A stretch of 64,000 bases of DNA from Sinotaia quadrata (GCA_028829895.1 CM054177.1:35489064-35553063), one strand, 5' to 3'; positions 1 through 13,961 are shown, counted from the stretch's first letter. Notes: generated from the letters alone by a model not told the origin. Translations and numbers: made by a program.

Positions 1-3000
1 CCAAAATGCACTATATTGCACTATATTGCAAATAAATCTTTACCCTACTAAAGCACTTAAGCTTTGGATAAGGAATATAAATTCATAAAGTCATTTTCAG
101 AGTTTACCCACCACCACCTTTAAAGTTAAATTCTGTAATGTAGGCCTAGTATGTATATCATCAACTCATTCTTATATTTACTGTAGAAAAATAAGCTTGC
201 AAAGTACAACTAATAAATATATAACTCACTTGTGTCTATCAGAATTTTAAAAAAGAAAAGAACATCAGGTAAAAATAATAACTAAACAAAAAGTATGCAC
301 TCATCTGTGATCTACTCATTGTGTACACTGCGCCTTGCTAATGCAGTAATGGATGAAAAAAAGTGATCACAAAATAAAAAGAATTAAAAATAAATAACAC
401 ATGATTGAAAATAAATCTTTCTCCTATTATATGATACAACACTTAAGTTATGGATAAGGCAGGCATAAATTCATAAAGTAATTTTCCGTATTCACTCATT
501 AACACCTCCTTCAAAGATGAATGCTACTGTAGGCCTATAGACCCTGAAAATTCTTATTTATCGGTTAATATAGTCCTTTAAATGAAAAAATACACAAAAC
601 AAACACTGAAAACAATTGATTTAACTTACCAACTAATGTCTTCAATCAGAATTATGCACGAGATTACAAAGTGGAAACTGGTTCAACTTCGCCGCATGGA
701 AAGCTAAGCTGCTCGACATAATCTGCCACTGTTGTTGATAGTCACTGGTGATTTCAGTCTCTGACCACAATTCTTTCAATGCAATTCTTTACGTGTGCAG
801 ATTTTTTATCTCAAACAAACTATATAGACTTATAGATGAAGAATTTTCTTATTTTCTGATAGCTTTTAAGGCTGCTATGTTATCTGAATCACCAAGAACC
901 TAATTTAAGAACATTTAAGTTTAACTTTATCGCACTCTATCTTGAAATTACCGCACATTATTTAGTATAGAAATGATCCTTGTTCTCTCCCCTTCATGAC
1001 AACAGTTATTATTTGTAGATTACTGCACTGTATGCGTACTGAAGAACCAAGAAAGAGTGCAGGTGTTATCAATGGCACAAGTTTTTCAAGAATGGCAGCT
1101 TGGTCAAAAATCGCTGGGTTGGTAACTTCTGAATAACTTCTTATTACTTTTTCACAATTATTTATCAAAACAAAAAACACAGAAAGACAAAACAGAGAAC
1201 AAACGTATTGTTTCATGTGCTTTCATTATACAAAGCTTCAAAATACAGAGGGAACATGAGTGTTAAAAATTGACCAAACAAGATCACAATCAGCATATGT
1301 TTGGAGTACCTACTATAATTCATAAAATTCAATGCAAAGTATTTATATATACAACATAAACTCATTCCATGTGTTTCTGTTTCAAAAACAACTGTCAATC
1401 TGAACTCAATTCATGATGTTTACTCTTAAACTGGCAACCACACCATACCTTACTGTCAAACTAATTGATGACTGCATTCACTCCTTAGGAAGTATACAAC
1501 TTCAATAGTGAGTAAAGTCTCACTGCATCAAAGGGGTCCATGGTAACAACGCAAGTTATAATCTATGTACCACTAAAAGTAATTGCATAAAATGCTCCAC
1601 TGAAATAGCATCTTATGCGATAAACTCTGTACCACTAACAGGGAATGGAATAAGAATGTTCATGGAAATAGCATCATATGTGATAAGCTATGTACCATTG
1701 ATTGGAAATGATGTCAGATTCACAAACAAATGTATGAAACAGCCTAGAAAAAAGTCAATAAGCTAATCTACAAACGAAATCTAACTATATTCAGTATCTA
1801 GACAGGTGATACAACCAACAGCAAACAAACATTTGCCACCATTAATAAGCTACTAGCAAAATAAAGGAAATATTTTTCAACCACTTAAACCAATGATGAT
1901 CTTCCTGATCTATTTGTAAATATATTCCATGATAAATGTAAAATATCAAAGATCAACTTAAATTACCTTATTATTATTATAACTAGAAAAAGAAAAGCAC
2001 CATGATAAATGATGATTCACATCAAAGCAGAAAATAAGTTTTGTTTAAAGTGTCTATTTAACAAAATGATTGAATATAAATGACTGAGCCAACCATGCAT
2101 TAATAAATGGCAAAAGGTGCAGATAAATCAATACAATCACATTATTAGTAAAGTCAAAGTGCATGTCAATGAAATGCATTATTAGCAAAGTCAAAATAAG
2201 TGCATGTGAAACTGAATGACTTGTGAAGTCAACATAAAGGCACATCACTGAAACCAGGTTACTGACTAAAAGTAAAATTACATGAAATAGAAAACTATAT
2301 AAACAAAAATTAACAATATTTGCAATTATACAACAATAAAAATAAATTAATTGAAAAGTACAAATTTTGGTATTAATAATAATGATGATACTTTTTTTTG
2401 TGCAAACCTTGGCTAATAAATATATGTGAACTAATCTATTCATGTTAGTTATCAGATCAGTATCACTGTCCAGTTACAAACATTATATCCAATGACATTT
2501 CACTGAACAAACTAAGTAACACTATAAAAGGCTTTTTGAGTTAAAAAAAAGTTTAAATATAATTAATTAAATTTATAATATATTGTGTTAGTAGCAAGAT
2601 TAATTACAGATATAAAATTAAAATTTAAAAAATTTTAAATCTGTGCGTGTAATTAAATAAAAGAGGATTGTGCTCAACTAAAATTGTCAGTTTTTACCCA
2701 TAAAATGTGTTCCAACACATTCTCCATAGAAATTAGCATGTCACATCCATTGTACCTATAATTTCTGCATTTTACTTTATTTAAAGTGTATCAGATAATG
2801 TTAATATAAGTGTCCCAGACCATAATGACTTTCCTTTGAAGTTCTTAGAGGGTGGTAGTAGTGATAACTCATTTTTCAAATATCAGCCATTAACTGGATA
2901 TACATGACAAATGGAAGATGTATCTTCTGATAATTCTTTAAAAATGAGTTTAAATTAGTCATAACCAATGATAGAAAATTAATTGTAAAAATGGAAGAGA

Positions 3001-3669
3001 TACTTTAATTTTATAAATTTTGAAATATTGTCTTATTCTGACTACAGTAATACTAAATGACTAAACATAAAGATTAAAATCTGTAATGATCTTGCCCAAT
3101 ATATGTATTGTTTCTCTAACACCAAAGCAAAGATGGAAAGGATGTCGGAACATTTCTCATTTATCAAACCATGGTTAAATAATTTACCAAGGAATTGCCA
3201 ATTAAAAGTTTCTTATTTTTGCACCACTGAAAACAATGTTTTCTCCACTCCATCAACTGGGTGATGAACACTAGCATATCTTTCAGCAAACCTATTTTCA
3301 TTTGGGTAATTATTCTCCCAAGAATGAGAAAAATAATTTCACCACAGCAGGTCAAAGGTAATATTTTTTTTAGATACCTGCCACTGTTTGGTCTCTGCAA
3401 AAATAATCAAATTTTCCCTGCATCTTCATGTCATACAATGCACAGATCAGCATATTTTAATAAATAAGACAATTTGATTTTATTATGCATTTTCACTGTC
3501 ACTGTCAGAGGTTATGCTATTATGTTTAGTTTTTGTTTTTTTAATCAACTACGACAAATCTAAATTTATCTGATTTCACTGCTGTGCAAATTCATAAACT
3601 AAATTGAAACTAAAGTGAAAACTGGAAAAATCAGCATAAAAATTACACAAAAGGAAAGTTAGAACCTAC
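1..3669. other. RALGAPA intron after exon k (open at the left)
   Basis: This is AT-rich DNA. Positions ~28-150 and ~408-540 are diverged direct copies of each other, sharing CACTTAAG, GGATAAGG and TAGGCCTA. Short degenerate tandem repeats occur at ~1590-1730 and ~2130-2230. I searched for the conserved RalGAP alpha C-terminal block (LFDGAIVNGKVLP-like) and did not find a convincing copy. The 84-codon open frame at 962-1216 (minus) is discussed in the findings. Confidence 0.6.
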
Positions 3670-3828
3670 CTCAGACTTACAGTTGATTTGTATACGAAAC
3701 AGCCCACTGAGAAGAGGATAGATAACAATAATGACATCACCAAATTCAGTAGGTATGATACCACGTCTATAATCCCGTGTGTGCTCTGACCAAACAATAT
3801 GAACTTCATCATTGCCAAGATGTCGCAT
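3670..3828 (-). CDS. RALGAPA: RALGAPA exon k, RapGAP catalytic Asn (residues 461-513)
   Basis: The exon has 159 bp and 53 codons. It codes [20 protein letters not shown] and [19 protein letters not shown]. The Asn in HLGND (segment residue 466) is the family's Asn thumb, which supplies the catalytic carboxamide in RapGAP-type GAPs; vertebrate RalGAP alpha1 becomes inactive when it is changed. The acceptor is ttttatttcag. The donor was placed at TCTGAG|GTAGGT because it keeps the family's K-x-E before the next exon. A stronger-looking CAACT|GTAAGT ten bases upstream is a possible alternative donor and would change the phase. Confidence 0.95.
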
Positions 3829-6800
3829 CTGAAATAAAACAATTAATCAACTCACTTAACATGCACAAAATTTCATAAGGTCAAAACAAAATCACAATAA
3901 ATGAATAGAAAATTTCCATCCATTGTTTATAGTCTAACAAAATGTCTAGACTGTTGGACATTTTATGAACTATTTGTTACTGTTTATTTTGCTCTTTCAT
4001 TATTATTAAAATCCAAAAATAAATACAGCAAAATAGTAAAGCTACACATTGCAAAACTAAAATTGAATTCTGCAAACAATGCAAAATAACACAAACTTAT
4101 CTGATATATTTATTACAGATAGCTCCATTTCTCTTTTATTTGTGTAGAATTAATTTTTGTTATAATTGCTAATGAAAATGCATTTTAAGTTTTCCATTGA
4201 ATAGAAATCAATACATCTGAGTCATATCATTCTAATACGATGATGGTTGTATGAAGTTATTTGTCTAATTAGTGAAATGTCTGCAAAACTCAAAGCTTTC
4301 TGGCTGTTATTATATAAAGTCATATTGTAGGAATTTTACATTTTATACAAGATCAGTTTCACAACTAATCCAGAAAGCTCTAAGCAATACACACAGATAG
4401 TTACTTTCTATCTATCTGACAGATTTTAATAGTTTCATATTTCATCAAAAACATCAATATCAGGTATAACCTATGGCTAGCCCCTAATTCTGCCCCCACC
4501 CATCCCACAACAGCCCACCTGACCCCTCCTAATCTACATGAAATTGGCATAAGTCAGAAGTGTCCAGCATTTAATTTGAAGAAAAATTAACACAATAACA
4601 GTCATCAACTTTTTCCATCACATAAATAGTTCAGTTGCAAAAATCAACAAATAAAATGGCATGAAAATAAAATAAAAACTTATCCAAAATTTTGCAAACA
4701 TATTGTCTCACAAAGTAAAGTACACAAACTTATATGATCAAACTGAGCAGAAAAACATGACAGTTTAAAGTACAAAATGTGCTGATTTTAAAAATTGCTC
4801 TTGACAATACAGCTCCTGTTGCAGACAATCTACAAAGGAAGGTGTGACCAAATAAAACCACTCTTAAAGTTTATCACAATTAATTTTCTATTTAATAATA
4901 ATAATACACACACACACACTTGTAAATAACTGTGATGGAGCAAAGTTGCCCGCACAAGTTTATGATATAATTAACATATAAAATCACATGTGTGAGATGT
5001 AATGAAGTAGTTAGCATTTCTTTCCCAGGCATAGGGGTGCTAAACTAATGTAAATAAGCTGCTGGAGGACCCGAAATGTAATTGAAAATTAAGTGGCAGA
5101 TGACAAAGGTAGGTAGCAATGATGCCCCAGCTGACATGTATCCTAAAACCCAAACACATAGGCACCATGCTCTAGCAATGCAATAGCATAAATACTCAGT
5201 CAATTCTCTCTCTCAGTACTTTTCCATCAAGTCTGGTCTGTCTGGTCTAAGGCAGAACCGTTAGCATACCAGCCAGTCATTTGACTGAGGGAAAGAGTGT
5301 AGGAATTGTGACATTTAGAAATATTTTTCACGTTTTTAGGACTATTGCTTTTATGGTTTTATAATTAGACTTATAGAGAGATTTTTGTATATTACAATGA
5401 TGTTCCTTGTAGAAATGTTAATTGTGAATTTAATTATACTGTATTTATGCCCATGTTGTGTGAATAGGGCTAATGATTTTATTGCAGAAATAAGTAAGTT
5501 GTTGAGAATGCTAGTGAAGAGAAAGTGTGGAAGTGTAAAAGTCTAGACAGAATTTACTACTATCACTCTGGTATTTCACCAGAAACATGTCTTTCATGTT
5601 TGATCCACTGTATTGGACTGCCAAAATTGACAAAGGCTTTGATTGAAGTAATCTACAGTTCTCCTCCTCGATCTACGTCAATACATGTGTTTTGACATTA
5701 TTACAATCATTGACAACAGGGTTATCAGATTTGGCTTTGGTATTTTCCTCCAGGAACCAGTATGTTGGGAATTGGGCCCAGACCCCTGGTTTTTCTTGAG
5801 TGCAGTTTGGGCTTGATGTGCCTAAAGATACACATTAAAACCAATGTTCAAGGGGAGCAAACAAATGTGCATTATTATTACAAGGCTGCGGCATAGGTCT
5901 CAGTCTACTTCAGGAAAAGGTCACATGTATTAAATTATTTTCTTTTGCTTCATTGCTCTCATTCCATGATGAGAGGCAAATTTATTTGAACTATTAGAGA
6001 TTATTAATTTGATTATTTTTACTGCAGTGATAAAGACTGTTTAGGTGTTGGATAGTTTTGGAACATTCTTCTAGTAGCTAGTATAAGTGTTTGGTTTTTA
6101 ACTGTATTCATTTGTGTATGTTTTCTTGATTTTTTTTATTTAATAAATCTATTGTTAATTTTTATGCTTCTTATGCATATTATGTAATTTATGTCTGAAG
6201 TAATAGTAGGTAGATGGGGGCTCTTTAATATACCTTTAAGACGAATCAAATTACTCCTTCAGTAAGAAATTTCCAACTGCGGAAAGAAATTAAATGTCAG
6301 TAGAACTGTTGTTTGCAAAGACTAGAGTTCTGAAACACCATGGATCCGCCAAGTGGAAAAAGGAGCTGGGTTGTCCTAATGGGATTTATTAATAATATAT
6401 AAATTAAGAGTCCTGCCACTTCATTTAGTTAAGCATTATTAATTGATAGAATATCATAATAATAATCACAACAAGTGTGGGTGTCATCACAATAACATTT
6501 TAACTTTACTTCTTTTAAACTGTATATGGTTAGAGCCACTGGGATTTTGTCATGCCTTGTCAAGAGTTAAGAACTGCTAAAATAATTAGGATTTTTTCCT
6601 GAGAGTATTAGAGATCACAAGTCAGCAGTTTATCCTGTTTGGGTGAACAATCTGTGATGTACATTTAAGCAGCACTATATAACAATAGAGGTAATAAGAC
6701 AAGGATATCAGTTAATTGGCCTTCTAACACTGTGCTTACAAGGAGACACCCATCATGTTTGTGCCAGTGAAGGAGGAGTATTGGTGCTTATGCATCAATT

Positions 6801-7627
6801 AAAGTCATCAATTACAGCAAGGTTACATCAGTGTGTGACAATGCTGGTGAGCTGTGTGTGGTTACATCATATATGTGTTTTGTGTGAAACTTATATATCT
6901 TCAACTAATTTAATTATTTAGTCTTAATATTTCATGATAATAAATCATATTTTTTCCATTAAAGGTGTTAAATTTTTTTCTTTCACGGGTATACTTTTTG
7001 GTGCTCCCCCCCCCCCCGATCTTTGTGCTAGAAAGCCACCTAATCCTAATTTACCTGCTGGTTACCTCCTGGTAAACCAGCCTTTTAGTGCATCTTAATA
7101 AAAATATTGGCCACTTCAGTAGATGTTTTAGTAGTTTTAGGATCTGCATCTTTAAAACAGTTACAGATTTATAGACTTTTGATTCAGGTTTTTTTTAATC
7201 ATGTGATAAAATAAAATATCAACTTGATATTATTTAAGCATATATAATTTTGCTTTAATTAATGTAGTATAAGAAAGTATATTATATAATTTTATAGACT
7301 TATATAATTTCATTATAATTTAAATTAGATGCTGAAACATTATTTAAAGTTCTGACAATTCAAAGTTGCTTGCAATTGTTAGCAAATCACAATGTAACTA
7401 TTTGTAAAAGCATAATGATCTTTATCACCATCAAGCTATATTATATCCATATTATGTCATTACAAGTATATAACTGTCTTTAAATTAAAATTATATTTGC
7501 AGCAGAATTATGAAAGCAAGTGCATGTGTGCATACATGCATACAAATGTGGTTTTATGTACTGTTCCCAGTGTTAAGAAAATGTCTCCAGACAACACACT
7601 TGCATATTTTAAATATACAAACTTTAC
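3829..7627. other. RALGAPA intron j/k
   Basis: AT-rich intron. It holds a solo LTR (listed separately), a (CA)n run near 4908 and a C11 homopolymer near 7008. Outside the LTR I see no gene. Confidence 0.75.
4931..6491. mobile_element. Solo LTR, type 1 (1561 bp)
   Basis: The segment begins TGTGATG and ends CATCACA, a perfect 7-bp terminal inverted repeat of the TG...CA type. It is flanked on both sides by the same 5 bp, ATAAC (4926-4930 and 6492-6496). This is the signature of an LTR left after recombination between the two LTRs of a retrotransposon. A possible TATA-like site (CATAAATA, ~5188) and an AATAAA (~6142) suggest plus orientation. No internal coding region is present. Family (Gypsy, Copia or BEL) cannot be told from the LTR alone. 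Confidence 0.8.
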
Positions 7628-7780
7628 CTTTATATGCCAATCATTCCCAGTACATGGAATACGAGTTGATACATGGAAAATCACTTCACACAAAGAGTTA
7701 GCATAATATGGCGCAGTTTCGCCTGTTGTCTTATTCTGCTGCAATCCTCCCAAGAATCCCTGGTGTGTCTCCAAGTCAAC
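7628..7780 (-). CDS. RALGAPA: RALGAPA exon j, RapGAP domain (residues 410-460)
   Basis: The exon has 153 bp and 51 codons, phase 0 to phase 0. It codes [20 protein letters not shown] then [20 protein letters not shown], matching the vertebrate GFMGGLQKNKSTG / [12 protein letters not shown] segment of the RapGAP domain. The acceptor is atatttttag and the donor AAAG|GTAAAG. The tail ([11 protein letters not shown]) is a variable loop just before the catalytic helix. Confidence 0.96.
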
Positions 7781-9131
7781 CTAAAAATATTAAACATTAC
7801 TACTATACTAGACAATCATAAAAATAAATATCAATGTTTTTAAAAGAATGAATAAATAATGGTCAAAATAAGATTTTTTTCTTGCTATTGTGCAAGTTAG
7901 TAACTGTATTAGTTAACTAATGGAGGGAGTGCACTATACTGTACAAGATGCTGTTGCACCTAGTTGCATTTAAAGTTGTAAATAGAACATTTGAATTTTG
8001 ATAATACAACTCAAGTTGTAATACAAATCTATATCCTATGAATAAAAAACAGTTTTATGTGGATCTGATTATGAATTCAAAAAAGGGAGGGGAGAATGGT
8101 GTCATTATATAGACAATCATGCTGTAAGTCTTTAAATGTTTTACAAGCAACAACCCATACATTAGTGCATTTAACATTATGCTAAATTCAGTGCTATTGA
8201 GTACAAGGCAGAAAGTGGAAACAACAGTAGTGACAAGAGACAGTTTAAAAAGAAGAAAGAAAATATTGACAACTGTATACTGTGCATGTGTATGTGTGTA
8301 GAGAGAGAGCATATTTAATCATTTGTATGAATAAATTATTTGTCTTCTGACTAGATATGAATAATAAAATTTAAAAAAATGTGCACTGAACAAAAGAATG
8401 CAAAATTTTGATTGAGCATTTTCAAAATGTCTGTATACCAAACATTTTTATAAATTTATAATTTTACATGTTAATTTAAATTTTATTTATACAGTTATAA
8501 ATAATGTATACAATAATGCATATATCAATGCATAAATATCAAATTAAATGTCTTTTTTAAAAAATACATATTTTAGGGAGAAGGTTTGTAACAGCAGTAT
8601 AATGCTAGTAGTTTATTAGCAATATTGTGGGTCCAGTAAAAAAAAAAAAGAATACAAAAAAAACAAGCAATATAAGGGGAAGAAAATTAGGTATTTCTAT
8701 TTGTTTCAAGATGCAGAAAGATAAAGATTGCTATGATTTTGTCATAAAATAAAATAAACATTTTTATTGAATTATTTGTGATCACTATTTTGTACTTTTT
8801 ATTAACATCTAGTTGACAAGCTGGAGGGTAAGGAGGGAGATGAGGAGGAATAGGTAGGAAGAGATGAAACAGTATTCAAATATTTTATAAATTTATAATA
8901 TTGATACTGAAACTTGCCAACCATCCTCATGGTAAAGATCATAAATAAATACTGTCAGGTAAGAGAAAAAGAAAATACTTATACCAAATGAGTCATAAAC
9001 CAGTATTGTTCAATGTCAAGCAGTACCATTCCCTTTAAATTAAGACAAAAACAAACATTTCATGATTATACACACTATCAAGTTTGCATATAAGTATATA
9101 AATCTATGCATAATTACAACTGTGTACATTA

Positions 9132-10004
9132 CAGTTGAGCCCACTTATCTTGATCTCGGTTAACTCGCCAACCCTATTATGGTTTTTTAAGTGGAACCGC
9201 CAAATTCCCTCTTTGTCTTAGCATTTTCTCATCAGTTATGTCGATTCTTTTATGTCACCAACCCCTAATATCTTTATCACAAAAGAGGACGAAATCGCCA
9301 ATTAACATCTGTTATCTCGATCCCCGTGACTAATCAATGGCTTTTGAAAATGTTAGCAACAATGCCACTTCACCATTTTGCTAAAGATAAATGGCCATGG
9401 CTTGTTAACAAACTGCAGCTTGAACTTAAGGGCATTGTTTCCCCCATCAGGTGCAATCTTGCCATGGGCAAAAAGCAACAAATCATTTTAGACTTTGTAA
9501 AGAAACCATAGTAACCACATGTATGATACTTTTCAGAGCTGTGTCAGAGTGAAATGACTAGCGAATTATTTTTGACACTGGTTAGCTTTTTGTAAAAACA
9601 AACTACACCCCACAGGATTTTTTTTGTGATTTTGTGAGTGATCTTTGTGTTTGCAATGCTGGAGAATATAATGAAAGGTTTGTATCAAGAATCGATGGTG
9701 GTTTTTATTGTATACTGGTAAATGCTGTTAGTTGGTGCACATATGCCTTTTGTTGTTAATATGTTGTTATAGTATGCCGATCGCATCATCAAACAAATCA
9801 AGGCAACGCTGTTATGTAAAAAAAAAAAATCACATAAAACATGTGCATGTACATTCTCATTTATTAATGCACATAATGTACATAAAGAAATTTCAAGCAC
9901 ATGTTAATATATTGCCACCATATTGGTTTTTGGTTATCTCATCATTGGTTATCTCGAAACTTTTTGGCAAACCCCTAGGCCAGCGACATAACCAGGTTCA
10001 ACTG
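9132..10004 (+). mobile_element. Pogo/Tigger-like DNA transposon, copy 1 (873 bp, non-autonomous)
   Basis: The ends are CAGTTGAGCCCACTTATC and (on the right) CCAGGTTCAACTG, inverted relative to each other and flanked by TA (9130-9131, 10005-10006). CAGTTGA termini with a TA duplication are typical of pogo/Tigger elements of the Tc1/mariner superfamily. No intact transposase is present; the interior has only short interrupted frames. Copies 2 and 3 share the interior, including a TTAGTTGGTGCACAT block. Confidence 0.75.
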
Positions 10005-10686
10005 TATTGTTATATTACTTAGCCTTAAGAAGGTAATCTGGTTGTGTGTCATATATTTTATGTGCTTTTCGTTCATAAGTTCTTAAAAGTAGTTTATTTA
10101 GCAGGCTTATTATATATATTTATATACATAAATCAATGCTGTTAAAATGGTCCTCCAATAAATGCATCTTATCATCATGCACACCTACAAAGTTCAATAC
10201 AGAAAGGTTCTGTGACCTGAATATGTATCTTCTGACATGAATAAAACCAATGTTTTGGAAGAGAATCAGTGGCAAATGGCTTAGTCATCCACTGAATATG
10301 TAACAAAGTGGTTTTGTTTATCAGCAATTGGACATGTTTCTTGTACCCATGCAAAAATTTAACAGCAACGCTGGTGCTTCACCAGAAAAAGAAAGACATC
10401 CATAAAAAGTAAAAAGTGCTTCTTCGCAAATGGGTGGCCTGCTCTCAAGATATAAGTCAGTGTTCCTTACCTCATTTCCTGCTAGCAGCCAAAATAGGCA
10501 AGAGGTCAATTTGAGATTTCAACTGATTTGGAATTTTTAAAAAGTGCAACCTCTAAATATTAAAATAAAAACATTTTGAACCCCACAATCATGATTCTTT
10601 TAACTCATGAAAGGATTCAAAATGCCCTACTTTTCAAAATGTTTCCCCTTTGCTATGAATAGACCCAGCTAATATATATATATATA

Positions 10687-12767
10687 CAGTCGAGCCCGGA
10701 TATGTCGACGGCCCAGAGGTTTACCAAAAAGTGTTGAGATAACTGACTGAAGATCAAGATTATAGAAAACCAATATGGCAGCAATATAACATGTGCTTGA
10801 AATTTCTTTATGTACATGATGTGCATTGATGATTTTTTTTTTACACAACAGCGTTACTGCGATTTGTTTGATGACACAATCAGCATGCTTAAAAAAAAAC
10901 AAAAAAAAACACCACGATAGCACGCACAATCTCAAACCTCAAACTCGCTGGTCTAATGCAAGCGGTATACACATCAACACACACAAGGCGGCTCTGAAAA
11001 AACCCTAAGAGGAAAAAAAAACAAAAAAACCACACACACACAACACAATAACACACGGCCAGACATGAAGATACAACACAACGCACGAACCCACCACACA
11101 CTCCTTGAATACAAGAGATAGGAGGAAGGCCCCACAGGAATCTTCCAAGAACCAAAAACATCGGCAAGATGAAAAGTTCTAATGCAATCCCTGTGGGTGC
11201 ATTGTTAGCGGTACTACTACTACTACTAACATTGTACATGTTTGCTAACAACAAAAGGTTTATGTACACGCGGTAAATATGGTTTCTTTACAAAGTCTAA
11301 ACTGTTTTGTTGCTTTTTGCCTTTAACAGTCTACTTGAAAACAAATGCTTCAATATTACATATAACGTGCTTGAAATTTCTTTATGTACATGATGTGCGT
11401 TAATAAATGAGAATATACATGCACATGTTTTTGATTTTTTTACACAACAGCGTTGCCGCGATTTGTTTGATGACGTGATCGGCTTGTTATAAAATGTACA
11501 TACATGTACATTGTTTGCTAACAACAAAAGGCTTATGTGCACCAACTAACAGCAGAGATTTACCAGAACATATATACAATAAACGTACAAACCTTTCATT
11601 ATATTCTCCAAAATTGCAAACACAAAGATCGTTCACAAAATCAAAAAACTTGCGGGGTGTACGTGTAGTTTGTTTTTACAAAAAGCTAACCAGTATCAAA
11701 ATTAAATTTGCAAGTCATTTTGTGTGAGAGTGTGTGTGTGTGTGTGTGCGCGCGCGCGCGCGTCTAAGGTGGAGGACAGGAGGAGAGGGGGGCCGAAGCC
11801 ACCTCTAAAAAATTTAAGAGGTGTGTGCCAATTAAGACCAACTGTGTGCCTATTTTGCCCTTTACTGTTAACCAGATGGCGAAGTGACATCAATAACTAA
11901 CGTTTTCAAATGCCGATGAATAACTGAGTTAAGTGGTGATTCAGGCCCTCTTTTGTGCTTGAGATATTTACATGTACAGTAAAAGAAAAAAAGAAACATA
12001 CAAACAAAGAGACATTGCATTAGTGTTCGGCAACATAAAAGAATTGACATAACTGATAAGAAAATGCTAACAAAGAGGGAATTTGGTCCACCGTCGACTC
12101 TCGATACAAACCTTTCATTATACACGTATGTATCACACATGTATTCTCCAACATTGCAAACACAAAGTTTGCTCACAAAATCAAAAAAATCTGCAGGGTG
12201 TACGTTTTACAAAAAGCTAACAAGTATCAAAATTAAATTTGCGAGTCATTTTGTGTGTGTGTGTGTGTGTTTCACTCACACTCAAGCAGCAATAGACCTT
12301 TCATCTTCATGATGTTCTTAGGGGTGAAACAGGTCGCACCTATTAGGCACACACCCTCAACCGCTCTCCGTCAGTGGGGGGGGAGGGGGCTGAAGCCACC
12401 TCTGAAAGCATCCTTCAAGCAGTTACTTCAAAGTGGGCAAGAGAGGTGTGAGCCAGTTGAAGGGCAACAGTGTGCCTATTTTGCCCATGGCAAACATTGC
12501 GCCCGATTAAGTTTAAGCTGCAGCATTTTAACAAGACATGGCCATTTATTGTTAGCGATTAGTCACCACAGGGGTTGAGATGACCGATTTAAGTCGCGAT
12601 TTTGGCCCTCTTTTGTGCCCGAGATAGTAGGATTCAGCGACATAAAACAATCGACGTAACCAATGAGAAAATGCTAAGACAAAGAGTGAATTTGGTGGTT
12701 CCACTTCTAAAACGTCGACTTACTAGGGCTGGCAAGTTAACGATGCCGAAATAAGTGGACTCAACTG
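10687..12767 (-). mobile_element. Pogo/Tigger-like DNA transposon, copy 2 (2081 bp, inverted, internally duplicated)
   Basis: The ends are CAGTCGAGCCCGGATATG on the left and GTGGACTCAACTG on the right, with TA on both sides (10685-10686, 12768-12769). It lies opposite to copy 1: its right ~400 bp is the reverse complement of the left part of copy 1. Blocks recur inside it: ~11580-11830 and ~12100-12440 share the ACAAACCTTTCATTATA and AAATTTGC(A/G)AGTCATTTTGTGTG stretches. A (TG)n(CG)n run sits at ~11729-11761. All frames are interrupted. Confidence 0.75.
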
Positions 12768-13961
12768 TATATATATATCAATGGAAAGCTCTTACTCTCT
12801 TCTGTATAGATTTCTGTGATTAGATGATCTGAAAATAATCTTCCTATTACAGCTCAAAATATAAAGTGAAGAAAGTAAACCATATATCACTAAGGTGGGA
12901 TCTCCTTAGTTGTTTGACAAGACTAGTATGTAAGGGATACAAATTGGCCCTCAGTTTGTCTGATGATGAAGATTATAGTTCATACATCTATGCCCTTTAA
13001 AGATTTTGATATAATAAATACCCTCAAAATAAAGTTAGTTATCAATTCTACAGGCCATTCTTTCTTCTGTCATTGTTTTAGTGGTATACTGAAATTTAAT
13101 CATTTACATTGTGTTTCTATGTATTCACAATTTTTTTCAAACTGCAAATTTTTCCATTTCTAAAACCTTCAAAAGCAAACAAAAGTTCGCACTAATTTTA
13201 TATGTTAGTCTATTATGCTGATTTTCTATTCTTGTTTTATTTTATACCCCTGAAAAAACTGAACATAGAGAATGTCACAAAAAACAGCATATCATTCTAT
13301 TCATGTGTCAGCCTATTTGTCTGCATGATATCAGGTTGGGGATTTATTTTAATCTAGACTCGGAGTGGTGGAATTTTTAGATTTTGCCTAGATTTAGAAT
13401 AAAGCAGTATAGCACTTTAATCACTAGTTTTAATCTTATTTTCTTTAGCTGAATGATGGTAATGTGTAATAATTTCTGGTACAGTAGTTTGATTCCCTAG
13501 GAAATAATGTCAGAGGTTTGAAAGAATTTATCTAAAGTTATAAAAGAAGGACCCAATATTTAATCAACAGAGAGCCAAAGCAGGATCATTTTCAAAGTAG
13601 TAGCTGTAATCTCAGACAATACTAACATGATTGCAGACATAATTTTTTTTTAAGATAAGAAATATAAACTCATTTTCAGGAAGAATGATTACTTTGTGCT
13701 TCTAACTCTACTGCTTTATTGACACTGTTACAAGATTTTCTTATATCATCAGTGCTGCTAAATGTCTTCATTATGTACTGTTATATATTTGCTATGCAAT
13801 TACTACATATTACTACACGTTTCTCTTTGTCACAATGATAGTAGTGTTCCACAATTCCCCTTTCATAGATTGCTGTTAACTGCTACATTCAACATTTGAT
13901 CAGCTACAAGAAGACTGCACTTTGCTACAGATCAGAGCTGTTCACTTTATAGCATTGTGAT

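Noticed and set aside
2054..2443. 129-residue hydrophobic open frame on the minus strand
   Set aside because: Leucine/isoleucine/phenylalanine-rich translation of AT-rich DNA that overlaps short direct repeats; no family, no splice context.
3164..3467. Overlapping 78- and 68-residue frames on both strands
   Set aside because: I tested the minus frame as a possible RALGAPA C-terminal exon; it shows no similarity to that region and no proper phase.
10889..11269. 126-residue minus-strand frame
   Set aside because: Inside pogo-like copy 2, low-complexity (poly-A/CA-rich on plus), no transposase motifs.
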